From Actinostola sp. cb2023 (lineage: Eukaryota > Cnidaria > Anthozoa > Actiniaria > Actinostolidae), in contig JAUJYZ010001230.1 of NCBI GenBank assembly GCA_033675265.1, forward strand, positions 1-64,000: DNA of 64,000 bases. The letters are read 5' to 3'. Of the stretch, positions 1 through 11,097 are shown piece after piece. How positions within the stretch are numbered: the first letter of the stretch is position 1; each line of letters begins with the position of its first letter. The notes under the pieces were generated by a model. The model worked only from the letters and a program-made list of their open reading frames with translations. It did not search any database and was not told the DNA's origin. Made by a program: the position numbers and the translations under genes.

Positions 1-160
1 TGATTGTGCAGTTGTTTTTATACATTTTAACAGACTTAACATGAAACACGAGGCTATTTCTTAAATTGATGTTTTTCCCTAAATTTGTAGTGATTTGTCG
101 ACATTCAATGCATGGGAAGTGAGTTGTCAATGAAATAAAGTCACTGAAAGCTTTGCTAGT
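1..160 (+). repeat. Left terminal inverted repeat of the Academ-like element
   Basis: Pairs with 10277-10434 as an inverted repeat with only scattered mismatches and small indels. The outermost bases TGATTGTGCAGTTG match the reverse complement of CAACTGCACAATCA at 10421-10434. The repeat may extend to the left of the window. Confidence 0.9.
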
Positions 161-667
161 GAGTCATATAACGTGTCACGTGACTGATGACGTCACACCA
201 AGTATGATTGGACCAATAATTCTGGTCATTCCTATTTGGAGATTATAGGTCATGACTCCATTGTTTTAATTATAGCTACAGATGTAGTCAAAGTATAAAA
301 CGTTTACACAAGATATATATTATGCCTACTCGAATTAAATCTTGTTTCTTTCTAGCTATGAGATCTAATAAGTCTTCAAAACAATGTGTATCCTATTTAT
401 ACTGACTTTGTACTACATGAATGTTATTCTTTTTCTGAGATTGTCTTTGTAAATCAGTGAATAACGTGTATGGAATTGCATATTACCTAAGGGGTTAATT
501 CAATGCAATTTGTATAGCAGTACATGTTAACGAAACAATAATAAGTAATAACATTTTTTCTTACGTAGTCATATTCACAAATATATTACATTGCCCCTGC
601 AACGTCATTCTCGTATCGAAACTATACAAATAAAAGTGGGAAATACACAATGTCACTGTAATCGGCG
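161..667. other. Subterminal non-coding region of the Academ-like element
   Basis: AT-rich stretch between the left TIR and the stop of the transposase relic. It includes a CACGTGACTGATGACGTCA-like patch near 177-196. No gene seen. Confidence 0.5.
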
Positions 668-2470
668 TTAGTCTACGTCGCTCTCCTCTGACTCATCACA
701 TTGCGATGGCACACCATGTGGATTTCGACACGTTTCGTCTGCCATGCAAGCACAGGCCTCTGTGCAGGCAAGTCCTGTGTTGTTGCACGAACAATTTCAT
801 TCGACACAAGGACTTCTTACAATGACAGGTCGTGAGCATGAGCTCCAGCAGGCTGGTGCTTGGTGCAGAATCTGTTGTCATTAGCACTGGTTTCAAAGTG
901 CCATCTTCATCAGTTTCCCATCCATGGCCCTCTGGCGAAGGCAGATCTTGCATTGCCTCTAGATAGCATCTCCATACATATGCTTGCTGGTAGATTGCAC
1001 GGTTCATGTGCTGTCGTAAGCTGTCTGAGGTAGGCGGAAGCGTCTCACTTTCTTGTCTTCTTTGACAGAACATGATGTATCTGAGCTCATCGGTAGAGTT
1101 TGATGTCCTTTTCAAGGTTGGGTATAGATCGCAGATGAAGCTCTCGCACTTGTTAGCTGTTGTGTCGTCTAGTCTAGGATCTTGACCTAAGAGACAAAGA
1201 CTCTGTTGGGTGGACACAGCTCTGACTGAAAACTCCCCATGCTTTTTTCTTACCGATGCCTGCCAGAGAGCTGTTAGAGTCGCAGCCGGTGAGGGCATGG
1301 AGCGCGGGAAGAGCCTCACACTTTCCTGGGCCTAATGCTCTAGAAACATCATGCACTGGGATGAACCGCAGCCGGTCTTTTATGCCTGTTCGAAACCACA
1401 ACTCTTCACAATCAAGATTAGCAAAATGAGTAGTGCTGAGGACAAGGACATCTGTATCAGGTGATTGGATGACTACTCTTGTGTCTGGTCGAGATGCACA
1501 CTTGGCATGTAAGAGCATTCTCGTGTCTGCCTCCTCGTGATTTGACCTCAGATCCGCGACATCTGTACAGTGGTCTCTAGTAATTGCAACAGTTCTTTCT
1601 CCATCCTTGAATCCTCCCGCAACAACAAGTTTCTTGCCTTCTGGTAATCTTTCTTGACCAAGATCGCAAAGAGCTTTCACCAAGAAGTCACACAAGTTAA
1701 ATCTTGTTCTGAGGGTTGGTTATATAATTTTCCCCATTGCTTGGGAGTTGGAGTGCGAGAACCAACTATCTGTATCTCTAACGCAGCAGATTCTCCTCGT
1801 CGTGATCGCTCACCTTCTTTGATTGACGAGTGCCAGTACTGGTCAAATATGATATGGATGTCGTGGCAGTTACGGATCGAAAGTGGTGCTGTGAAGATGT
1901 TAAAGTACTTGAGGGAGAGGTCACCAAATGTGCTTGCTCCTCCAGACTTGATCATTTGAAACGGTCGCCATTCCGTCTGTAATGTAAATGGTGGCTTGTT
2001 GTGACACAAGAAGTGAGGGGAGTACATTGACCTCTTTCTCTAAGACAGCTGAAAGAACACTCTTTGTTGTTTTTCGCAAGGTTCCGTCATGATGTGCAAG
2101 TGAGCAGGGGGTTGATGATAGCTCATATCGCAGAATTTCTTTCAGATCTATCTCTCGCACCTTTGCGGCGATGAGAAGCCTTCCAAAGAGGTCCCTGTCG
2201 GCGTTGATGGTGATCATCTTATCATTAGTAGACTTCACTTGTATCTTCTTGGTTAAGGAACTGAAAGTATTTACCTTAAGGCTAGGAACTGGGTCCTAAA
2301 AAACTTACAGTGTTTGAGTTGATGCGTTTATCTACAAACTCCCTCATTTGTTCCCGGCCTTTTTCAACGCACGTAAGAAGACTTTCCACAGCCCCATCAG
2401 GTAATACCACGCCAGTAGCAAAGTTTATGAGTGCATCGTTTTCTTCACAGACGAAGGGATCTACCATCAT
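668..2470 (-). pseudogene. C-terminal part of Academ transposase: XPG/FEN1-like nuclease and Cys-rich tail
   Basis: The minus-strand frame at 1695-1174 contains HEEADTR (acidic site, codons near 1539-1519), SPDTDVLVL (from about 1461) and ALTGCDSNSSLAGIGKKKAW (about 1293-1234). These match, in order, the E-x-A-D, D-x-D and G-C-D...G-I-G-K elements of the XPG/FEN1/PIN-like nuclease fold, including the helix-hairpin region. Upstream frames (2470-2282, 2238-1921, 2027-1677) and downstream (1319-696) continue the same family sequence in shifting frames, so I count at least five frameshifts. The natural C-terminus is Cys-rich (C-x6-C-x3-C-x-C and more) and ends in an acidic tail with the stop at 670-668. 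The pieces are individually open but jointly broken, so this is a pseudogene. Family assignment is from memory. Confidence 0.72.
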
Positions 2471-3699
2471 GCCAGAGGTGAAACAGCTGACAAGCTTCTT
2501 GATATCATCTTCATCTCGCTTGACGCGCGTTGGTGCTGCTTCCTCTTGTGTGCAAGATCCTCACTACGATTTTGGATTCCATAAGCTTCTTTCAGAGCCG
2601 TTGTCATTGCCGCTCGCTCATGGGCAGTAAGAAACCATCTCTCGACAGCTGCTTGACTTTGAGATATGCCAATTATTCCTCCCATTCTCTTTGAATCAGC
2701 ATTAACAGACTGTTCCAGCGCCATGTCGGTCGACACCTGTGAAAACGGTTGGCCTGAACGGCTGATAGAATGATTTCCTCCAACAAACTCCTTGTACACA
2801 AGTGGATATTTCCTCTCAAGCTGGTTCATATCTGCAAGGTAGACAGGCATCCATCGAGCATAATTAGGCCTGTCCATGGAAAAGAAGTGAGGCATCATAG
2901 TGGCAACAGATGAAATATGTAATTCCCAGTTCCCTGTTCTTTCTGCTTTGATGAACTGAAGTAAAACATTAATCATATCACCATATGACTCCCAGAATAC
3001 AAACATCTTAGATTTGACCCTTGCTTTCGATTTGAATTCTTCAAAATCGCAAGTCAGTCCAGTCAGGTCACCTTCGAGGTCTTCAACTCTTTGTCTTACA
3101 TCACTCTTGTTCTCTACGTCACTGACGCCATCAGCTATTTTTTGCAGTACATCTTCTTCATTATTGCGTCTTTCAGCATAAGCGCTATTGTACCACTGAA
3201 CAAACGATCTCCACATAAGGCGAAACAAAGCTTCCATTGTCAACTTGTGTGCTCTGACGCCACGGTTATAAGACTTGCCCTTCAATAAAGCAGACGTGGA
3301 GCCAGCGGCATATACACCAGACTCTATGAGAAGATCGTCAAGTCCCGAATTAAAGTATTTCTTTCCAACCACCCACAGAAAGTTGAGCGCAATGTGGAAA
3401 CCACCCATGCGTATTACAACATCAGAGAATTCATTAGGAAACCTCCACTGGATTTGTTTTGCTTTCATATATATAAGAAGATCGAAAGTAATGACGGTAT
3501 CTTCTTGACCTAAGCTAGCGCTGATCAACTGAGCGTGCTTCAATACAGTGTAGACAGTACTGAACTCAGTAGAGCAACCATCTATCATTGGACAATAGCC
3601 AATATTGCTTTGCCGAGGCATATCCGGATACAGTATTGCGTTAAAACCACTCCAACCAGGAACAGACTGCTTCTCTTCTTCTGTGATCAATGGTTGCCT
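2467..3699 (-). pseudogene. Central part of Academ-like transposase
   Basis: An open frame of about 407 codons that continues in phase from the N-terminal piece across the TTAA at which a 4.35-kb element inserted. It includes a stretch with VITFD (residue 70 of this piece) and DVVIRMGGFH (from residue 90). Both are conserved in a repetitive invertebrate protein family that I recognise from coral proteomes and take as the DDE-type transposase core. Catalytic residues are not proven: the two aspartates are candidates, and I did not pin down the partner glutamate. The frame breaks near 2570: a Lys-rich stretch following HKRKQ is continued by another frame (RDEDDIKKL...) leading to MMVDPF at 2470. 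Confidence 0.62.
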
Positions 3700-3702
3700 T
3701 AA

Positions 3703-4689
3703 GTGTCATTGTCTGAGAAAACCGGGCAGAGTTGAAAGATGGGGGTCGGCCGATTCCTTTCAAATTGCTATCATTTATTACCTATAGGAATAGATTAAGA
3801 ATGGTCGTATTTAAAGTTTGGTTCAGGCTTTTGCTCGAAAGTTGACCACCCCCCCCCCCCCCTTGTTTTGCTGCAAAATCGCCCTGAAAGACTCTAAAAT
3901 TTCGGGGCACTTTGGCGCTCTGTAAAACTCATATTACATGATTTTCTATGATACATTTAGTTTGGTTGTAATATTTAGCCTATGTAGAGCTGGGTTACAT
4001 GCAATAATGGCAAATTTTCGAAAAACATCTTATTTTCACTTCGAGTTAAAAGTCAGTTGTCGACGGCCTTCGGCGGTCGACTAAATTTAAGCCATTTTAT
4101 GGAGGTCCGTTCTTAAAAGTGCGGCAGTTTATTTTCTTAATTTAGCCATTTTTAACAAGTTTATTCTTTCCTTTCTTGATTTCCAAAAACTCTTACTCGG
4201 ATATTTTCAACGCCTTCGCGTGAGCAGCCTCCGACTCTTCAAGGTAGTCGGCTCTTTTCCCGTCAAATTTTGTTTGTTTATCATCAATAAGTCGGACTTG
4301 GTTCTTCGTATACTGTCTTTTTAACCGCAAACCACTCTTTAGTGCTTTAAAATACCTTAAAATCTTACAAGAACATGATAAAAGGTAAATAGCTTCGTTT
4401 CACACATACTAATTAAGTCAATAAACACTCAGTCGGTCAATTTCAGCATATTGTGTGACAGAAGTGTTTGATCGCGATTTTGCCGGGAAAACAAGGGTTT
4501 TCAAGCTCTCTCTATGTACAACATATTACAATCCAATCAAAAGAAATATATGTATTAATGCCTAGATGGATTTATTCAGTAAATATACCATTATTAAACA
4601 TTTGAGAGTTCGTCCGCAAATCATCATTTAGAATCTGTATGTCAACAGCAACACGTACTGAATGAATACTAATTACTTCATTGAACATG
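3703..4689 (+). repeat. Left ~1-kb inverted repeat of the TTAA element
   Basis: Pairs with 7082-8055. Similarity is high over the whole length, with single-base changes and small indels. A poly-C tract lies at about 3849-3863 and a corresponding short poly-G at about 7901-7907. Confidence 0.9.
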
Positions 4690-5029
4690 TTCATGCAATG
4701 ACTTTGCAACAATAATATTGATATTTCTTAGAACATTGCCGTGAAATAATCTGCTTCATTATCATTAGAATGGAATCAAACTTTTGTATTTGATTTATCA
4801 CAGAGTAATTCAGGACAATTAATAGTTATTAGTGTTTTAATTTCAAGATTACACAGTCGTACAAATGAACGTTACTGAGTGGTTACCTGAAATAAATAAT
4901 TGTTACAATTGTCTCGTGTGTATGAGAAACTCATGTGTTTCACTATGGATATATCGATCATTTGTTCGTTTTCATCTGAAAGTTCACGGTGCAGTTCTGT
5001 TAGTAGGGTCTGGGCTATACGGGGGCGTG

Positions 5030-5275
5030 CCGCTGGACAGGGTATCGGTTTTTGACTGGGTATATAATGTTATGTGAGTCTGTCCTAAACAGGGTATGGT
5101 AATGTACGATTGTCGTCGGTGATGAATTTTTGTGTACTGTATCAGTAGACCTGCCAGACAGAAGAAGTATTTTGTCCTTTGTCCTAAATAGGGTCATAAA
5201 ATAGAGGGTGTTGTCCTATACAGGGTGGATATTTTAGTATATATATTTTGTCCTAAACAGGACCAGGGTTTCAAA
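5030..5275 (+). repeat. Degenerate CCTAAACAGGGT-type repeat
   Basis: Several variants of a short motif (CTGGACAGGGTAT, CCTAAACAGGGTATGG, CCTAAATAGGGTCAT, CCTATACAGGGTGGAT, CCTAAACAGGACCAGG) recur at irregular spacing of roughly 35-75 bp. Confidence 0.6.
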
Positions 5276-5950
5276 CCCTCAGCGGCACCCCTATACCCAA
5301 ACATGGGTCAAGTGAGTTTTTTAATCTACTAGTCATTAGCTTAGTTTTCTAAGAAAAAACAAATGGGTACTTTTAGGCCAGTTTCGCGTGAGTTAGACAT
5401 AACGATAATAGTTTTCACGGTTTTCACGTGAAGGCTGCCACCAGTGCAGCCGAAACGTCATTTGAACCATTATTTCATTACGCGTGAAAACTGAAAAAAC
5501 TATCATCGTTAAAGAACACTTATATATTCCTTTGATTTTCAAATGTACAAAACACTGAACATTACTCTAAAACATGAATTGCTTGTATGTGGTATAAACA
5601 GTTAACGATTATGATTTTTATTCCTATCATTTCTCATTTTCTGTTTTGGTTATCTGGATGGGAGAATGTGGAGGGGAGGGGAGGTGGTTTCGACGCCGTA
5701 ATTTGTTGATTTTGGTACTGTACCTTATCTTTAATTTATGCGCTTCCGTTATTGTCAAGAACAGGCGTTAAACCATCTGTAGTTTATAGCAGTTTCTATA
5801 GCCTGGCTTTGACTGTAGTGCACCTCTCAAACTCCTCGTGCACGTCTCCCGCCTGCTCCCTACCCCATCTCCCTCCTCCCTCCCCCGTCCCGCTTCCCCT
5901 TCCTCCTTCTGCCGTTCTTCCTACTCCTTTCCCCATCCCCCCTCTAGGGA

Positions 5951-6190
5951 GCAATGGTGGCCGAGTGGTGAGAGCATTCACTCTCATGAAACGTTGTGGT
6001 GCCTGGTTCAATTCACGAATCGGGCACTTCATGTGAGTTGAGTTTGTCAGTTCGTTCTCTCCCTTGTTTCGAGGGTTTTTCTTCTGGTACTCCGGTTTTC
6101 CTCCCTCATTAAAAACGAACTAGTGAGATGAGCGTTGGGTGTATAGTACATAATAGAGAATGTAGTAAGAAATGAGTGTTGAGAGTCGTG
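5951..6190 (+). mobile_element. tRNA-derived SINE
   Basis: The head has an A-box-like TGGCCGAGTGG (about 5956) and a B-box-like GGTTCAATTC (about 6005) with tRNA-like spacing, so it is a pol III promoter of tRNA origin. The body contains GGTACTCCGGTTTTCCTCCC (about 6087), a motif like the conserved central domains seen in several metazoan SINE superfamilies. The 3' end is uncertain. Confidence 0.65.
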
Positions 6191-6338
6191 TCCCAAATTA
6201 GCAGTAATGCTAGATCGATTGAAAAAAGTAATCAGTTATTCCAAACACCCTCCTCCCCCTTCCCCGCCCACCGTTCCTCCTTCCCCTCCCCCTCCCCTAT
6301 CCACCCCCAACGCACGCTCCAATAGCACCAGAGATACC

Positions 6339-6585
6339 ACAGGGCCCCCTAATTAATCAATAATTTCACAAAAATGCTAATAAAAGAATAAAAGTAATTA
6401 TTTCCACGCGCGCGCGTGATAAAGAAAAACAAAAAACAATATAATGTAATATAATTTGTAATTTTAGCTGGAAACGTTCATTATGCCGAGTTTTAATCAA
6501 ACAAAGCTTTTTCTCTCTCTATAATTACTTTTATCGCTTTTACTAACATTTTTGTGAAATTATTGATGAATTAGGGGGCCCTGTG
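6339..6585. mobile_element. hAT-like MITE with GAGATACC target duplication
   Basis: Terminal inverted repeats of about 60 bp start CACAGGGCCCCCTAATT. The flanking octamers GAGATACC (6331-6338) and GAGATACC (6586-6593) are identical. An 8-bp duplication with a CAGGG-type end fits the hAT superfamily. It has no coding capacity and contains a CG-rich CGCGCGCG patch near 6408. Confidence 0.82.
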
Positions 6586-6593
6586 GAGATACC

Positions 6594-6850
6594 CTTCTTT
6601 TCTTGCGGGTAACTGCGGCTTGCATAACCAGTTGTGACGTAAGCGTTTCTGAAAAGCTCCGTTTTTGCACCAAAGCGTTTTCGAAAACCTCCGTTTTCAT
6701 CTATGTTTTCATTTGATTGTTTGTCAGTGGAATGCGCTATATAAGAACCGACATATTATTATTATTAGTGGACGATCGCTAAAAACGGATAAAAAAGTAT
6801 GCGTTTTCAAACGAAAACGGATTAGTGTGGACGGGGCCGACTCAGTGCGT
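6594..6850. mobile_element. MITE remnant with GGCCCCGTCCACAC-type end plus LINE/SINE tail
   Basis: 6660-6840 shows opposed copies of an AAAACGGA/TCCGTTTT motif and a right end reading GTGTGGACGGGGCC (about 6826-6839). A fragment with GCGCTATATAAG followed by ATT repeats (6734-6765) looks like the 3' tail of a non-LTR or SINE element inserted in it. Confidence 0.45.
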
Positions 6851-7081
6851 GGACTGACGCAATATGAGACTAGATATCGACTGGACAGTAGAGAGATTGG
6901 CTGGTGAGAGTTCACTATTATAGTCCAGTTATGTCTGTAACTGAACACACTAGTTTGTTGATTTGTTGTATCAAATCATTTTTAACTCACTGGACTACCA
7001 GATATTACAATACTATTGTATCAGCAATCCAATGCTACTTTAACGGTGAATACAGCCAAATTTAAATCAGTGATGCGTGAC

Positions 7082-8055
7082 CATGTTCAATGAAGTAATT
7101 AGTATTCATTTAGTGTCGCTGTTGACATACATATTCTAAATGATTATTTGCGGACGAACTCTCAAATGTTTAATAATGGTATATTTACTGAATAAATCCA
7201 TCTAGGCATTACACATACATCTTTTGATTGGATTGTAATATGTTGTACATAGAGAGAGCTTGAAACCCTTGTTTTCCCGGCAAAATCGCGATCAAACACT
7301 TCTGTCACACAATCTGCTGAAATTGACTGACTGAGTGTTTATTGACTTAATTAGTATGTGTGAAACGAAGCAATTTACCTTTTATCATGTTCTTGTAAGA
7401 TTTTAAGGTCTTTTAAAGCACTAAAGAGTGGTTTGCGGTTAAAAAGACAGTATACGAAGAACCAAGTCCGACTTATTGATGATAAACAAACAAAATTTGA
7501 CGGGAAAAGAGCCGACTACCTTGAAGAGTCGGAGGCTGCTCACGCGAAGTCGTTGAAAATATCCGAGTAAGAGTTTTTGGAAATCAAGAAAGGAAAGAAT
7601 AAACTTGTTAAAAATGGCTAAATTAAGAAAATAAACTGCCGCACTTTAAAGAACGGACCTCCATAAAATGGCTTAAATTTAGTCGACCGCCGAAGGCCGT
7701 CGACAACTGACTTTTAACTCGAAGTGAAAATAAGATGTTTTTCGAAAATTTGCCATTATTGCATGTAACCCAGCTCTACATAGGCTAGATATTACAACCA
7801 AACTAAATGTATCATAGAAAATCATGTAATATGAGTTTTACAGAGCACCAAAGTGACCCGAAATTTTAGCGTCTTTCAGGGCGATTTTGATGCAAAACAA
7901 GGGGGGGGTGGTCAACTTTCGAGCAAAAGGCCTGAACCAAACTTTAAATACGACCATTCTTAATCTATTCCTATAGGTAATAAATGATAGCAATTTGAAA
8001 GGAATCGGCCGACCCCCATCTTTCAACTCTGCCCGGTTTTCTCAGACAATGACAC
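7082..8055 (-). repeat. Right ~1-kb inverted repeat of the TTAA element
   Basis: Reverse complement of 3703-4689. Short open frames in it are shared by both arms and show no recognisable protein. Confidence 0.9.
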
Positions 8056-9335
8056 TTAAACTTGTTGGATTTAGTCGCAGAAGTGCCCAGATTACATCAT
8101 TGTAGCTTGTTTTTCTGAAAACTTCATTCTCTCCTACGTACCACTCCGGGCTGACATTTTCAACATACGCAGAAACAGCAGGACGTCTACCATGCGCAGA
8201 GCACTCTTGGATTTCATAGATGGTGCTGCTTGACTGCAGAGAACTCCTCCTATCTCTTTGGTCGGCAATAGGGGACTGAGGTAGGAATGGACCAAATGAT
8301 TTTCTCTGAAATACCACCATGGTTGTAGCGTGTGTTGTATTCTTGCCATCCAAGGTTTCCTCGTTGAGGTCGTTATTATCAGCAGCAAGTTGCACAAAAG
8401 GACCAGGTACTATGTTAGAAGGAATAACTGTTCCAAGCTCCTCTGCCTTGGCGAGCATTTCTAAGGCGATACTTGTATCTACAGTTCGCATTTCATCGTA
8501 CGAAGAACAGTGTCCCATTCTATTGCGAAGTGTGATGAGGTATCTTGAACTTGTTAGGTGGTGAATGCATAGCGCCAAACTTGTGTGCTTTGGTAGCTTT
8601 ACACGCCCATTCGTGGAACAATGAATTATATCTTGTGCAATACTCAAGACATGTCTCTCATCTGCCACATTAGCACACTTATTTCTTTGGTCTGAATGCT
8701 CACTATAGCTTTTGTCATCACCTGTGATGATCATTCGTATAAGCCAATACAAAGAATCAGGTATGACTTGCCGTGTTGACTCCACACTCATGTCCCTTAC
8801 ATCGACAGGCTTAGTGTTTATACTTTTACACTTCTTGAATTCACCTTTGATTTGTCTTGCGACACGAAAAATCTCATTGGCTTTGCAATCTTCTTCATCC
8901 TCTTCTTTTTTCTGCAGCTGTTGTGATAGATTCAACCACGAATTTAGAATATATTGAGTTGTTATCTTGCTGGAGTAGATAAACTCTGGTTTGCTGCGAT
9001 CACTTTGCTGATGAAACACAATGCTTTCACCAAAATGCTTCTGTAGCTTCACTTTAAGACGTTGCTTGGTATAGCTGGCTGGGTTAATGCCTTCCTTCTG
9101 TAGGATTTTACGGTAAATCTCTAATAGTGACGCCATGCTGTATGCTCTCCCCTGGTCTAACCCTGGTCTGATAATATCTATTATCTCCTTAAATGAAGCT
9201 TCATATCGTGATTCACTTTGTTCAGTGCTTGCTCTTTGGCTCTTTAAGGCTTTCTTGCTCACATACAAAGCAAAGCAGTTCTTATGATATTTTGCTTCTG
9301 CTGCGATCAGATCATTATTGATACTGCGTAGAACA
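8056..9335 (-). pseudogene. N-terminal part of Academ-like transposase
   Basis: The frame is open from about 9335 with no required ATG: an AEAKYHKNCFA motif lies directly upstream of codon 9268 in the same frame. It runs about 425 codons until it hits the inserted element at 8055, after which only a few alien codons and a stop at 8042 follow. The YHKNC motif looks like the end of a Cys/His zinc-binding unit, in keeping with the Cys8 finger reported for Academ proteins. The last family codons join in phase with 3699 on the other side of the insertion. A stop lies just upstream of 9335, so the first exon or the Cys-rich start is elsewhere, possibly 9461-9658. Confidence 0.6.
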
Positions 9336-9460
9336 TGTCGTCATCTTCTTTGTTTTCAGCGGCTTTCTTTACACTTTCACACGCTTCAAACGTTGATACA
9401 TTTATCAATTATTTAACTTTCTTGTACGTTTTATTTCTACAAATGAAACACCGAGTAAAA

Positions 9461-9658
9461 TTAATATATTGGTTTTCGTACAGATCGAGACACTATACAC
9501 TTTTCATCTTTTTCATCTTCATCTTCATTATCAGCTGTAGATCTGACGTTCTGTAAACTCGTCAGCTTCCTCTTCTTTGGTTCAGAAGGACAAGGAAGGG
9601 CAAAGCCCGAAGCTCCAATTAATTTATCCTTGAACTCTTGATCATCCATCACTAGCAC
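9461..9658 (-). pseudogene. Possible first exon of the Academ-like gene
   Basis: A 65-codon minus-strand frame beginning near 9658 with a Lys/Arg-rich patch (PKKRKL, nuclear-localisation-like) and an acidic Asp/Glu run. It lies 125 bp upstream of the transposase N-terminal piece and on the same strand. Weak evidence: it has no recognised domain, and I did not establish splice sites. Confidence 0.22.
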
Positions 9659-10276
9659 ACAAACATCAGTGCAATATTTTACTATAGAACTTTATAGAAA
9701 TATACACAACAAGAAATGCTGGTTCAAATGGCACGATAATAATTATATGTACAGCTGTTTATGCAATTCAAACATGTGATTCAACTGACCCCGGCCAGTA
9801 GTTTCATGTCAACAGACTGTAATAAAACTGGCAACACTAAAGCAATCATCAGTTTCAAGTTATCAAGTTATACAAATTGTATTAAATGCTAAATTGATTT
9901 CTTGAATGAATGGATAAATTACAGTAGAACGATAAAAATAATCGTAATTGTACTTACAGACACAACAGATATCTGGCCATGGCAGCCGCCATGATGGATA
10001 CTGTAGCCTCGATATGAGGGAAACGCTAAATCGAGGCTGAAGCCTCTTTCTCATGTTTTACATGATGAGCAGCTTATTTATCACCTTAATTCTTTCCCGA
10101 CATTGGAGAAAGTTAGAGGTTAGAGCAAGTTAGAGGTTTATTTGATCATAAGAGGTTTTTATCTACAAAGACAACAGCATGTCTTTGCTAGGAATACACA
10201 ACGATGTTTGTTCCTCTGCTGAATGTAAAGTTTATCAATGCGACATTTTATTCCATAATCTGCTACTATTTGTATG
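9659..10276. other. 5' non-coding region of the Academ-like element
   Basis: Lies between the start of the transposase relic and the right TIR, so it should hold the promoter. I see no convincing TATA box and no gene. Confidence 0.4.
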
Positions 10277-10434
10277 ACTAGCAAAGCTTTCAGTGACTTT
10301 ACTTCATTGACAACTCACTTCCCATGCATTGAATGTCGACAACTCACTACAAATTTAGGGAAAAACATCAATTTAAGAAATAGCCTCGTTTTCATGTTAA
10401 GTCTGTAACATGTATAAAAACAACTGCACAATCA
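10277..10434 (-). repeat. Right terminal inverted repeat of the Academ-like element
   Basis: Reverse complement of 1-160. Sequence right of 10434 (GTTTGAGCTC...) has no partner inside the window, so 10434 is the best estimate of the outer boundary. Confidence 0.88.
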
Positions 10435-11066
10435 GTTTGAGCTCAACATTTGAAGAAACGGCAGCAAAGAGGATAAATACGAACTATTAGTCCCTAAAGC
10501 AAGAGTAATGAGCCTATTAACGGGGGGGAAATCATTAAAATTGTCACCAATTTTGTCTCCCAGACATTATTTTGACTTTCCAAAAATCACGTGATCAGTC
10601 ACTGATGCCCTTAATCAGCAACAAAGTCGTATGTGACTTCAATTCGTTGTAGGTTCACTTTATAGTCTGTTTTGATCGACTTGTTCAAGGAAATAGAGGA
10701 GAAAACGGTACTATAGTTAAGAGCCACGTTTCCATGCTAAGAATCGTATAGCGCGATAAAACATGGCCTTAACTCGGAACCTATACCACATTTCGACTCT
10801 ACAAACTATCAGGCCTTATTCAGGAGGTCTTGTTCTACCAAAATCCGATGTCAAACCTTTTCTGACCAGTGGGTTGAACGAAACCCCTATTTTTGGGTCT
10901 TGGCTACCGGGACAAACTTTTGTATAACATAAGTTTGATATGGCCAGGAGCCCATAAGTGCACAGATTGGTCAATTTCGTGTTCTAAAATAGCCAAACTT
11001 GTTCAAACGCCGTGACATATTTTCATGCTACATGGACGAATGCTCCTAATTATGGGCGCCTGGGGT

Positions 11067-11097
<31 letters not shown>

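Larger units (their letters stand above)
3703..8055. mobile_element. TTAA-flanked (piggyBac-like) element with ~1-kb TIRs inserted in the transposase gene
   Basis: TTAA at 3699-3702 and at 8056-8059 bracket an element whose ends are perfect inverses (GTGTCATTGTCTGAG). The inverted repeats extend about 980 bp on each side (3703-4689 and 7082-8055). Removing the element and one TTAA brings the interrupted transposase frame back into phase, which fixes the boundaries. A TTAA target is the hallmark of piggyBac-type transposases, but no transposase is encoded here, so it is non-autonomous. The 2.4-kb interior carries a degenerate CCTAAACAGGGT repeat, a SINE, a hAT-like MITE and another MITE remnant. 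Confidence 0.9.
1..10434 (-). mobile_element. Academ-like (AcademX-type) DNA transposon, degenerate
   Basis: Bases 1-160 and 10277-10434 are near-perfect inverted repeats (outer end TGATTGTGCAGTTG). Between them lies one long minus-strand coding relic, roughly 9335 down to 668. It has a Cys/His motif at its N-terminal side, a central candidate transposase region, an XPG/FEN1-like nuclease signature and a Cys-rich C-terminus. From memory, a transposase plus Cys8 finger plus XPG-type nuclease is the architecture of Academ transposons of the AcademX branch; this is family knowledge, not a search result. The copy is dead: it has several frameshifts and a 4.35-kb insertion. The left end sits at base 1 of the window, so the true terminus and the 3-4 bp target duplication expected for Academ cannot be checked. 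Confidence 0.7.

Noticed and set aside
1654..3787. Plus-strand frames over the transposase relic (for example 2310-2630, 3275-3508)
   Set aside because: Antisense shadows of the minus-strand transposase frames; no recognisable protein.
5951..6025. Functional tRNA gene
   Set aside because: It has A- and B-box-like words, but I could not fold a clean cloverleaf and the sequence runs on into a SINE body.
7838..8026. 62-aa minus-strand frame next to the transposase relic
   Set aside because: Lies in the ~1-kb inverted repeat of the inserted element, not in the transposase gene.
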